Source: an uncultured Solirubrobacteraceae bacterium (GTDB taxonomy: Bacteria > Actinomycetota > Thermoleophilia > Solirubrobacterales > Solirubrobacteraceae). Taken from it: DNA of 5,757 bases. Below are positions 1 through 5,757 of this stretch, piece after piece. Position 1 is the first letter of the stretch. Each line of letters starts with the position of its first letter. The position numbers and the translations under genes are program-made. Location: contig CATPAX010000139.1 of the NCBI GenBank assembly GCA_955652215.1, forward strand, positions 1 to 5,757, written 5' to 3'. The notes beneath the pieces are model-generated. The model saw nothing but the letters and a program-made list of their open reading frames with translations, had not been told where the DNA came from and made no database searches.

Positions 1-387
1 CGCGGTGCGCCTGAGCGCCACCTCCGCGCCGTCGTCCGGGCGCTCGGCCGCGACATCCTCCGGATCCGCAGTCAGCGCCGCAAGCCGGCTACGCTGGCGA
101 AGCTCGTCGAGTGCCGCGTTACGGGCGATCCCGAACAGCCACGCGCGCTCCTCGCCGCGGCGGCGATCGAACGTGCGCCGGCGCCTGTAGGCTCGCTCGA
201 AAGCGAGTTCGGTGACGTCCTCGGCGGCAGCGGGATCGCGTAGCAGCGTCGCCACATACCCGTACAGATCGTCCCGGCTCGACCGGTAGAGGTCCTCGAA
301 GCGCTGCCATTCATCCTGCTTAGGCGAACTCACCGGCGCCGTCGCGGTCTCGGTCACACCCGCACTACGTCCCGGCCCCGCGCTCAT
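1..387 (-). CDS. ECF-type RNA polymerase sigma factor, N-terminal part (3' end beyond left edge)
   Basis: Reading the reverse strand from the ATG at 387 gives 129 codons open to the window edge. The protein would bind core RNA polymerase and direct it to a small set of promoters. Region 2 is clear. A helix around residues 28-50 carries DLYGYVATLL; residues 52-65 hold the AAAEDV segment that usually contacts core polymerase; residues 83-97 (WLFGIARNAALDELR) are the region 2.3/2.4 helix that melts and reads the -10 element. A linker rich in Asp, Glu and Ala starts near residue 105. Region 4, normally the next 60 or so residues, lies outside the window. Residues 65-81 are unusually rich in arginine (9 of 17). 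The start is uncertain: ATG 387 has a GAGG only 4 nt upstream, a GTG directly precedes it at 390, and an in-frame GTG at 357 would leave a longer promoter gap. Residues 1-25 look like a disordered, non-conserved lead. No anti-sigma gene is visible; one could lie downstream, beyond the left edge. Confidence 0.87.
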   Translation of the reverse strand, partial: MSAGPGRSAGVTETATAPVSSPKQDEWQRFEDLYRSSRDDLYGYVATLLRDPAAAEDVTELAFERAYRRRRTFDRRRGEERAWLFGIARNAALDELRQRSRLAALTADPEDVAAERPDDGAEVALRRTA

Positions 388-397
388 CACACCTCGG

Positions 398-403
398 TAT
401 TTT
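398..403 (+). promoter_or_regulatory. Candidate -10 element for a leaderless secreted-protein mRNA
   Basis: TATTTT fits the TANNNT -10 pattern and is one of very few AT-only hexamers in this GC-rich region. It ends 7 bases before the GTG start at 411, the spacing expected when transcription begins at or next to the start codon. No purine-rich ribosome binding site precedes that GTG, which also fits leaderless translation, a common mode in actinobacteria. No recognisable -35 hexamer lies 16-18 bases upstream (around 375-382 is nearly all G and C). The call rests on position and composition only. Confidence 0.35.
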
Positions 404-410
404 CCACCGG

Positions 411-938
411 GTGCCGAGGAAATTGGCCGTCTGTGCGATTGCAGCAACGATGCTTGCAGCCGCGCCACCGGATGCCCTCGCCAGCGCAGGGCCCACCCCC
501 GCTCAAATCCGGGCAGCGGTCGAGCGCGCCAAGCACTCCGAGCAGCTGTGGACGACGGTCAACGTCTGTAACACCTCCGCGAATCCCGACCGGATCGGAA
601 TCCGCGGACAGATGCCCGCTCTCGGGTTCTCCGCCCGACTGTCGATCACGATCCAGGTGGATTACTGGGATGTCGCGGCCAAGGCGTTCCGGCCTGTTCC
701 CGGGCCGACCGGGCATGCCAAGGCCAACCTCGGCACTGTGCTCGACGGATTCGAGCAGGGCGGCCACACGTTCCAGTTCCCGGCCGGCACCGGGCTCTTG
801 AGCGGGACGATCACATTCCAGTGGCGGCGTGGCGGCAAGGTGATCGGGCACGCCACCAAGCTCGCCACCGGGGGCCACCGTGGCGTGGGTGGCGGTGACC
901 CCGCGCACCACAGCGGGGCCACCTGCACGATCAGCTAA
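411..938 (+). CDS. Secreted protein of unknown function (signal peptide, about 149-residue mature chain)
   Basis: This 175-residue protein has a textbook Sec signal peptide: a short basic start (MPRK), a hydrophobic core at residues 5-19, and a likely signal peptidase I cut after ALASA at residue 26. The mature chain opens with a predicted helix (residues 29-44), then WTTVNVCNT (47-55) and alternating hydrophobic strand-like stretches (75-85, 118-123, 131-138). It ends in a Gly/His-rich loop (154-168) and TCTIS. The mature form has exactly two cysteines, C53 and C172, which could form a disulfide outside the cell. It has no transmembrane helix after the signal, no LPXTG-like anchor and no catalytic motif I recognise. 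I recall similar WxTVNxCxT proteins in Thermoleophilia genomes, but no function. GTG 411 is chosen because it gives the basic n-region; TTG 423 and ATG 450 would remove part or all of it. The gene is divergent from the sigma factor and convergent with nei2, so it is probably transcribed alone. Confidence 0.8.
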   Translation: MPRKLAVCAIAATMLAAAPPDALASAGPTPAQIRAAVERAKHSEQLWTTVNVCNTSANPDRIGIRGQMPALGFSARLSITIQVDYWDVAAKAFRPVPGPTGHAKANLGTVLDGFEQGGHTFQFPAGTGLLSGTITFQWRRGGKVIGHATKLATGGHRGVGGGDPAHHSGATCTIS

Positions 939-942
939 CGCG

Positions 943-1719
943 CTACCCCTGGCATCCCGGGCACCAGTAGGTCGTGCGGTTGGCATCGCCCTGCCCCCTG
1001 GCGAGGAGCCGTGTCCCGCATCGCGGGCAGGGCATCCCCGAGCGGCCGTAAACCCGCGGCTTGATCGTCCGGTGCCCCTCTGTGGCTGAGCGAAGCATCC
1101 GCGGGCGAACCCGATCGATGATCAACGATGCCTGCTCGTCCGATACCTCTCTGACCTGCCTCCAGGGATCGATTTCGGCCTCCCAGCAGCCCTCGGCTTT
1201 CCAGACGTTCCCGATCCCCGCGACGTTGCGCTGATCGAGCAGCGCGTCGCCAATCGGCCTGGTCTGATCGTCGGAGCGCAGCCGGGCCAGAAACCGGGCG
1301 GTGTCGAAGGCCGGTGCGAGGACGTCGGGACCCAGCGCAGCAAGCCGCTGATTGAACCTGGTCCGGCCCTCGGTGATGAGCTCGAGCAGCGGCCCGTCGA
1401 ACTCGACTACCTCGGCGTCTCCGCGTCGCAGCACGATCCAGGCGCGTCGCTGTGAGCGCCCCCAGCGCCGCCCTCCGCGATAGACACCCCAGACCCCGAC
1501 CATCCCGAGATGAGAGTGGAGTACCAGCCCGCCCTCGAAGCGCAGGAACAGGTGCTTGCCATGCGTGTCGACGCTCCGGACGGCGCGTCCGCGCAGGCGA
1601 TCGGGCCAGCGGTCGAGCGCGTGCCTCGGATGCGGCGTTTCGATCTCCTCCGGGACGTAGCCCTCGAGGACCGGCCGGATCCGGTTGGCCGCGTACGCGA
1701 TCGTGTCGCCCTCGGGCAC
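943..1719 (-). CDS. nei2: Fpg/Nei-family DNA glycosylase/AP lyase, Nei2-like (endonuclease VIII type)
   Basis: This 258-residue base-excision repair enzyme should remove oxidised bases, mainly damaged pyrimidines if it is truly Nei-type, and nick the abasic site by beta,delta-elimination. The start MPEGDT fixes the GTG at 1719: after Met removal the Pro is the Schiff-base nucleophile and the next Glu (E3) is catalytic. K55 in HGKHLF is the conserved beta-hairpin lysine, and HSHLGM (68-73) is the family motif. The helix-two-turn-helix is at about 156-182, with IGDALLDQRNVAGIGNVW including the DNA-contacting N171. The C-terminal zinc finger has C231/C234 and C253/C256, with R248 in the NRTTYWCPGC segment. 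Eighteen residues separate the cysteine pairs, against 16 in E. coli Nei and Fpg as I recall them. MPEGDT and ALLDQRN favour Nei2 over Fpg. The gene starts 6 bp after lhr stops with no good ribosome binding site, suggesting coupled translation. Its TAG stop lies 4 bp from the stop of the convergent gene. Family certain; substrate range inferred. Confidence 0.95.
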   Translation of the reverse strand: MPEGDTIAYAANRIRPVLEGYVPEEIETPHPRHALDRWPDRLRGRAVRSVDTHGKHLFLRFEGGLVLHSHLGMVGVWGVYRGGRRWGRSQRRAWIVLRRGDAEVVEFDGPLLELITEGRTRFNQRLAALGPDVLAPAFDTARFLARLRSDDQTRPIGDALLDQRNVAGIGNVWKAEGCWEAEIDPWRQVREVSDEQASLIIDRVRPRMLRSATEGHRTIKPRVYGRSGMPCPRCGTRLLARGQGDANRTTYWCPGCQG

Positions 1720-1725
1720 TGGACG

Positions 1726-4700
1726 TCAAGCGGTCAGGGTCAGACGCCGCGGGCCTTCGTGGAACCCGAGCGCCAGCAGGTGCGGCGTGAGCGCCGAACC
1801 GAGGGCCGGCTGGCCGTCGACCTTTTCGAGCGCAAGCCGCTTGATCGCTCCCTCGCGAACCCGCTCGACGAGCGCCCCGAGCGCCTTCTGCACCCGCGGA
1901 TCAGCGGCCGGCACAAGCGTCTGCAGCGCCCGCCCGCCGCGCTCGAGGTAGACGATCGGCTCGCCCGCGATCAGGGCCAGGTACGCGCCGGCGACGCGTG
2001 AGGGCCGCCGGGTCTCATGAAGCGCGGGCCAAGGCAACGCCACGCCGTAGGGCTGCGCAGGGTCAACTGCGCTGAGCACAGTCGGCCGCTCCGGATCGGC
2101 CGCCTGCGCGCGGAGCCGTTCAACCGCGCCGGGGAGCGCGAACTGTGCTCCGCCAAGACCCTCGACGAAGTACCCGCGGCGCGCGATTCCGAGCGTCTCG
2201 AGCTGGCAGAGCTCCGGGTAGATCGCGGCAAACCCGCCCGGGACCCCTTCCGCCAGCACCAGCTCGCGGGTGAGGATCCCGTAACGCTCGAGTAGAAGCT
2301 CTGCGACGGTGCGCCGGCGCACCGTCGGTTCGACGACGGCACGGAACAGCGGCGCGGTCAGCGACCAGCGTCCCTGTACCTGCGCCGAGGCGGCCGGCCG
2401 GTTGCGCCCGGAGAAACGCCGGCCGCGGCCGGCACGAAGGCGGTCACGCTGCGCTCTGGCCAGCGTCAGCCGGGGCGCCCTGAGCGGCGCGAACGCGTCG
2501 TTGGTCGCCTGCCCAGCCCAGGCCAGATCCCACAACGCCTCCTGGAGGTCCTCTGGCACCAGGTCGACGTCGGAGAGCAGGTCGGTGAAGAAGCAAGCGC
2601 CGGCAGCCAGCCGCTCCCTGACCGCTTGATGATTGGCTGACTCGGGGAGGGCGCCCTTAAATGGCGGCGGCCCAAGCAGCTCCAGATCCTCGCGGAAGTA
2701 CAGCGCCACCCGTCCCGAGCTACGCCCTAGGGCTCCACCACCGATCCACACCAGCTCGCCGCTAGAGCACAGCTGGTCCATCCAGCTAGGCGAGTATGCC
2801 CCCACGCGCCGGGGCAGCACGTCGCGCTCCCACGCCTCGGCGGGCAGCGCAAGCCCCTGGAGCGGCAGCAGGGCCTCGCGGAGACGGTCGACTCCGGCGC
2901 CGCTCGGGGAATGGCGGTCGACGTTCTGCCATGCCGGCAGGAAGCGGGCGAGCGTCGCGTGGTCAACCGGTTCGATCTCCTTGCGAAGCACCGCAAGCGA
3001 AGCACGCCGCAAGCGGCGTAGGACCTCGGGGTCACACCACTCTCGCTCAGAGCCGCCTGGACGAAGCTCGCCGCGGACGAGTCCGCCCTCGGCCTCGAGC
3101 TCTCCGAGAGCCGCTGAGAAATCGATGCAGTAGCGCGCGCGTAGGTCAGTCGTGGTGAACGGCCCGTGGGTCGCTGCATACCGGCGGGCCAGCCGGACGA
3201 GTGGGTTCGGTACATCCTCGAGGAACACCGCGGGCAGCCCTCCGGGCGGAGCGACGCCGAGTGCATCCCGGTAGAGCCCGGCGTCAGCCGCGTCGATCCA
3301 TCGCTCCTCGCCCGCCAGTCGAATACGGATCGCCCGGCGCTGCGCTTGCAGCTGATCGAGCATCCGCCCGGCGTCGAGGCCAGCCGTCGTACGGGCCGCC
3401 GCTTCGGCGACTCTCAGATCACCAATCGTGCGCAGAACGTCGTGCAAACCGTCGGGGCCTGTTGCCTTGCGTAGCTCGGAGAGGAACTGAAGATCGTCCT
3501 CGACCTGGGCCAGCGCTCCCGGGTCGATCAGATCCCGCAGTTCCTCCTGTCCGAGCAGCTCCCGAAGCAGGTCGCGGTCGAGCGACAGGGCCGCCGCCCG
3601 TCGCTCGGCATTCGGAGTGTCGCCCTCGTACATGTATGCCGCGACGTAGTCGAACAGGAGGGAAGAGGCGAACGGGGACGCGGTGGCTGTCTCAACCTCG
3701 ACGAGCGAGATCTCGCGGCGGTGGAGCTTCGTCATGAGCTCCACCAGCCCGGGGACGTCGAGCACGTCCCTCAGGCACTCGCGATATGTCTCGAGCACGA
3801 CCGGGAACTGGCCGTACTTCTTTGCCACCTCGAGCAGCGATTGCGACTTCAGACGCTGCTGCCAGAGCGGGGTGCGCTTCCCCGGCCGGGCGCGAGGGAT
3901 CAGCAGGGCCCGCGAAGCGTTCTCGCGGAAGCGGGCGCCGAACAGTGCGCTCGAGCCGAGCTCGGCGACGATCAGGTCTTCGAGCTCGTCCGGCTCGACC
4001 ATGACGAGCTCGGTCCCCGGCGGCTCGTCGGCGTCGGGTAGGTGGACGATGATCCCGTCGTCTGAGTAGATCGTGTCGGACTCGAGTCCGAGCTGTTCCC
4101 GGATCCTTGCGCTCAGTGCGAGCCCCCAGGCCGCGTGCACCCGTCCTCCGAAGGGACTCAGAACGCACAAGCGCCAGTCACCGATCTCGTCGCGGAAGCG
4201 CTCGATCACGATCGCCGTGTCTGATGGGATGACGCGGGTTGCCGCCTGCTGCTCGCGCAGGAACTCAACCAGATTCTTGGCCGCGCGCCGATCGAGGTCG
4301 TACTCCGATTCGAGCTCCTCGGGCGAGCGGTCGACGGCCCAGCGGGCGAACGCCCCGATCGCCTCGCCAAGCTCGCGCGGCCGGCCCATGCTGTCGCCCT
4401 TCCAGAACGGGACTGCGCCGGGCAGCCCAGGAGCCGGCGTGACGATCACGCGATCGCGACCGATCTCCTCGATTCGCCAGGTGCTGGCGCCAAGCAGGAA
4501 TGTCTGACCCGGGCGCGCCTCATAGACCATCTCCTCGTCGAGCTCGCCGACGCGCCTGCCGTCTGGCAGCGTGACCATGTACAGGCCCCGATCGGGGATC
4601 GTGCCCGCATTGGTGACCGCAAGCTGGCGAGCGCCGGGTCGGGCCCGAATCGTCCCACCCAGCCGGTCCCAGACAATCCGCGGCCGCAGCTCGGCGAACT

Positions 4701-5757
4701 CGGTCGAGGGATAGCGCCCGTCGAGCATGTCGAGCACGTTCTCCAGCTGGCCCCTGCTGAGCTCGGCGTAGGAGTGCGTGCGGGTGACGAGCGCATGTAG
4801 CTCCTCCACCGCAATGGGGGACTCCTCGGGCGCGGCTGCGGCGATCGCCACGATCTGCTGGGCCAGCACGTCGAGCGCGTTTCGGGGGACCACGGTCGTC
4901 TCGATCGCCGCCTCGCGCATGCGCTTGGCGACCACCGCGCACTCGAGCAGGTCGCCCCGGAACTTGGGGAAGATCCGCCCGCGGCTGACCTCCCCGACCG
5001 AGTGGCCGGCTCGCCCGATCCGCTGGAGTCCGCGCGAGACCGACTTCGGTGACTCCACCTGGATCACAAGGTCGACCGCGCCCATGTCGATCCCCAGCTC
5101 GAGTGACGATGTCGCGACCAGGCACGGAAGCTCGCCTGCCTTCAGCAGCTCCTCGACGACGGTCCGCTCCTCGCGCGCCATCGAGCCGTGGTGAGCCCGC
5201 GCGACCTCGCGCTCCGCCAGATCGTTCAGCCGCAGCGCGAGTCGCTCAGCGCCGCGGCGATTGTTGACGAACACGATCGTCGAGCTGTGAGCGTCGATCA
5301 GCTCGAGAAGCTCTGGGTAGATCGCCGGCCAGATCGAGCGGCGCGTGGCCTCCCCGCCCGCAAGTGGGTCGAGCTCAGGGGCAGGCGTCGCATCGGGCTC
5401 GACCATCGACTCGACAGGGACATGGATCCGCAGGTCGAGCTCCTTGCGTACGCCGGTGTCGACGATCCGGCAGGTCCGCCTGGGGCCGACCATGAATCGC
5501 GCCACTTCCTCGAGCGGGTTCTGCGTGGCCGACAGCCCGATTCGCTGGGGGTCCCGGCCGGCGGCCCGGGTCAGCCGCTCGAGCGTGAGCGCGAGGTGCG
5601 AGCCGCGCTTGGTCGGAGCGACGGCATGGATCTCATCGATGATCACCCAGCGCGCGTCCTCGAACAGCGATTGCGAGCGGCCCGTCAGCATCAGATACAG
5701 CGACTCGGGCGTGGTTATGAGGATGTCTGGAGGGTGTCGCAGCATTGCCTGGCGCTC
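1726..5757 (-). CDS. lhr: Lhr-type superfamily 2 ATP-dependent helicase, long form with C-terminal domain (N-terminus beyond right edge)
   Basis: The window holds 1343 codons; about 120-160 N-terminal residues with the Q motif and Walker A should lie past 5757. Lhr is an ATP-driven 3'-to-5' single-strand DNA translocase that unwinds RNA:DNA hybrids and acts in DNA repair. Numbering from the Met codon at 5745 (internal, not the true start): PPDILITTPESLY (5-17) is the Ib region, DEIH (37-40) motif II, SAT (72-74) motif III, IVFVNN (157-162) motif IV, SLELGID (214-220) motif V and QRIGRAGH (241-248) motif VI. A winged-helix region follows (about 285-370), then the DEAD/H-associated Lhr-core domain 4 with LSPFGGRVHAAWGLAL (529-544) and PFASSLLFDY (691-700). 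Residues from about 720 to 1339 are the Lhr-CTD, known in mycobacteria as tandem winged-helix modules plus a beta-barrel; RRGYFVEGLGGAQFALPG (1189-1206) is its most recognisable block. No internal stop or frameshift. It appears to be the upstream partner of nei2. Confidence 0.96.
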   Translation of the reverse strand, partial: ERQAMLRHPPDILITTPESLYLMLTGRSQSLFEDARWVIIDEIHAVAPTKRGSHLALTLERLTRAAGRDPQRIGLSATQNPLEEVARFMVGPRRTCRIVDTGVRKELDLRIHVPVESMVEPDATPAPELDPLAGGEATRRSIWPAIYPELLELIDAHSSTIVFVNNRRGAERLALRLNDLAEREVARAHHGSMAREERTVVEELLKAGELPCLVATSSLELGIDMGAVDLVIQVESPKSVSRGLQRIGRAGHSVGEVSRGRIFPKFRGDLLECAVVAKRMREAAIETTVVPRNALDVLAQQIVAIAAAAPEESPIAVEELHALVTRTHSYAELSRGQLENVLDMLDGRYPSTEFAELRPRIVWDRLGGTIRARPGARQLAVTNAGTIPDRGLYMVTLPDGRRVGELDEEMVYEARPGQTFLLGASTWRIEEIGRDRVIVTPAPGLPGAVPFWKGDSMGRPRELGEAIGAFARWAVDRSPEELESEYDLDRRAAKNLVEFLREQQAATRVIPSDTAIVIERFRDEIGDWRLCVLSPFGGRVHAAWGLALSARIREQLGLESDTIYSDDGIIVHLPDADEPPGTELVMVEPDELEDLIVAELGSSALFGARFRENASRALLIPRARPGKRTPLWQQRLKSQSLLEVAKKYGQFPVVLETYRECLRDVLDVPGLVELMTKLHRREISLVEVETATASPFASSLLFDYVAAYMYEGDTPNAERRAAALSLDRDLLRELLGQEELRDLIDPGALAQVEDDLQFLSELRKATGPDGLHDVLRTIGDLRVAEAAARTTAGLDAGRMLDQLQAQRRAIRIRLAGEERWIDAADAGLYRDALGVAPPGGLPAVFLEDVPNPLVRLARRYAATHGPFTTTDLRARYCIDFSAALGELEAEGGLVRGELRPGGSEREWCDPEVLRRLRRASLAVLRKEIEPVDHATLARFLPAWQNVDRHSPSGAGVDRLREALLPLQGLALPAEAWERDVLPRRVGAYSPSWMDQLCSSGELVWIGGGALGRSSGRVALYFREDLELLGPPPFKGALPESANHQAVRERLAAGACFFTDLLSDVDLVPEDLQEALWDLAWAGQATNDAFAPLRAPRLTLARAQRDRLRAGRGRRFSGRNRPAASAQVQGRWSLTAPLFRAVVEPTVRRRTVAELLLERYGILTRELVLAEGVPGGFAAIYPELCQLETLGIARRGYFVEGLGGAQFALPGAVERLRAQAADPERPTVLSAVDPAQPYGVALPWPALHETRRPSRVAGAYLALIAGEPIVYLERGGRALQTLVPAADPRVQKALGALVERVREGAIKRLALEKVDGQPALGSALTPHLLALGFHEGPRRLTLTA

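Noticed and set aside
423..434. Possible lipoprotein lipobox (LAVC) in the secreted protein
   Set aside because: C8 lies only four residues after the basic start, with almost no hydrophobic stretch before it, and the -1 residue is Val. The cut after ALASA at residue 26 fits far better.
863..894. CGCCACC/GGTGGCG 7-bp inverted repeat near the 3' end of the secreted-protein gene
   Set aside because: It lies within the Gly/His-rich coding segment, where such GC repeats arise from codon choice, and has no T-run after it.
943..970. Imperfect stem (CTA/TAG and CTGG/CCAG) just after the secreted-protein stop, as a terminator
   Set aside because: The stem is broken by a one-sided bulge, has no following T-run and lies within the nei2 3' coding end. 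It is too weak to call.
387..986. A 199-residue open frame on the minus strand opposite the secreted-protein gene
   Set aside because: It has no recognisable motif, is rich in Gly/Arg/Pro as expected from antisense frames in GC-rich DNA, and overlaps both the secreted-protein gene and the end of nei2. The plus frame has a clean signal peptide and coherent protein character.
935..1729. A 264-residue minus-strand open frame covering nei2 in another frame
   Set aside because: It is an Arg/Ala-rich shadow. The 943-1719 frame contains every catalytic and zinc-binding residue of the Fpg/Nei family.
2017..3737. Several plus-strand open frames of about 90-180 codons opposite lhr
   Set aside because: All lie antisense to continuous, well-conserved Lhr sequence, have low-complexity Arg/Ser/Pro composition and show no start signals or domains.
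1..5757. Possibility of a novel defence, CRISPR or mobile system
   Set aside because: No direct repeats, transposase, nuclease or toxin motifs are present. All genes but the secreted protein fall in known housekeeping or regulatory families, and base composition appears uniform by eye.

Overview
The window is a compact, GC-rich stretch from a chromosome, most likely of a high-GC actinobacterial-type organism. The style of the ECF sigma factor, the lhr-nei2 gene pair and the GTG starts suggest the Thermoleophilia/Solirubrobacterales side of the phylum. That placement is inferred from remembered family resemblance and was not tested by a search. Nearly every base is coding. I see no RNA gene, mobile element, CRISPR array, attachment site or repeat family.

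Layout. (1) Positions 1-387, minus strand: the N-terminal 129 codons of an ECF-type RNA polymerase sigma factor, cut by the left edge before region 4. (2) Positions 388-410: a 23-bp divergent gap holding a candidate -10 element for the next gene. (3) Positions 411-938, plus strand: a small secreted protein of unknown function with a clear Sec signal peptide. (4) Positions 943-1719, minus strand: a complete Fpg/Nei-family DNA glycosylase, best matched to the actinobacterial Nei2 type. (5) Positions 1726-5757, minus strand: a long-form Lhr superfamily 2 helicase, cut by the right edge, so its N-terminus with the Walker A motif is missing.

How they work together. lhr and nei2 are read in that order with only 6 bp between stop and start, and no good ribosome binding site precedes nei2. 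They therefore look like one translationally coupled DNA-repair unit: a 3'-to-5' translocating helicase followed by a base-excision glycosylase/lyase. The same pair is adjacent in mycobacteria (Rv3296-Rv3297, from memory). The repair unit runs head-on into the secreted-protein gene, with 4 bp between the two stop codons. The sigma factor and the secreted protein are divergent and share a 23-bp gap, so each promoter must lie at least partly in or against the other gene's 5' end. A regulatory link between them is possible but not shown.

I do not see convincing evidence of a new multi-gene system. The least explained items are the secreted protein and its shared control region with the sigma factor.
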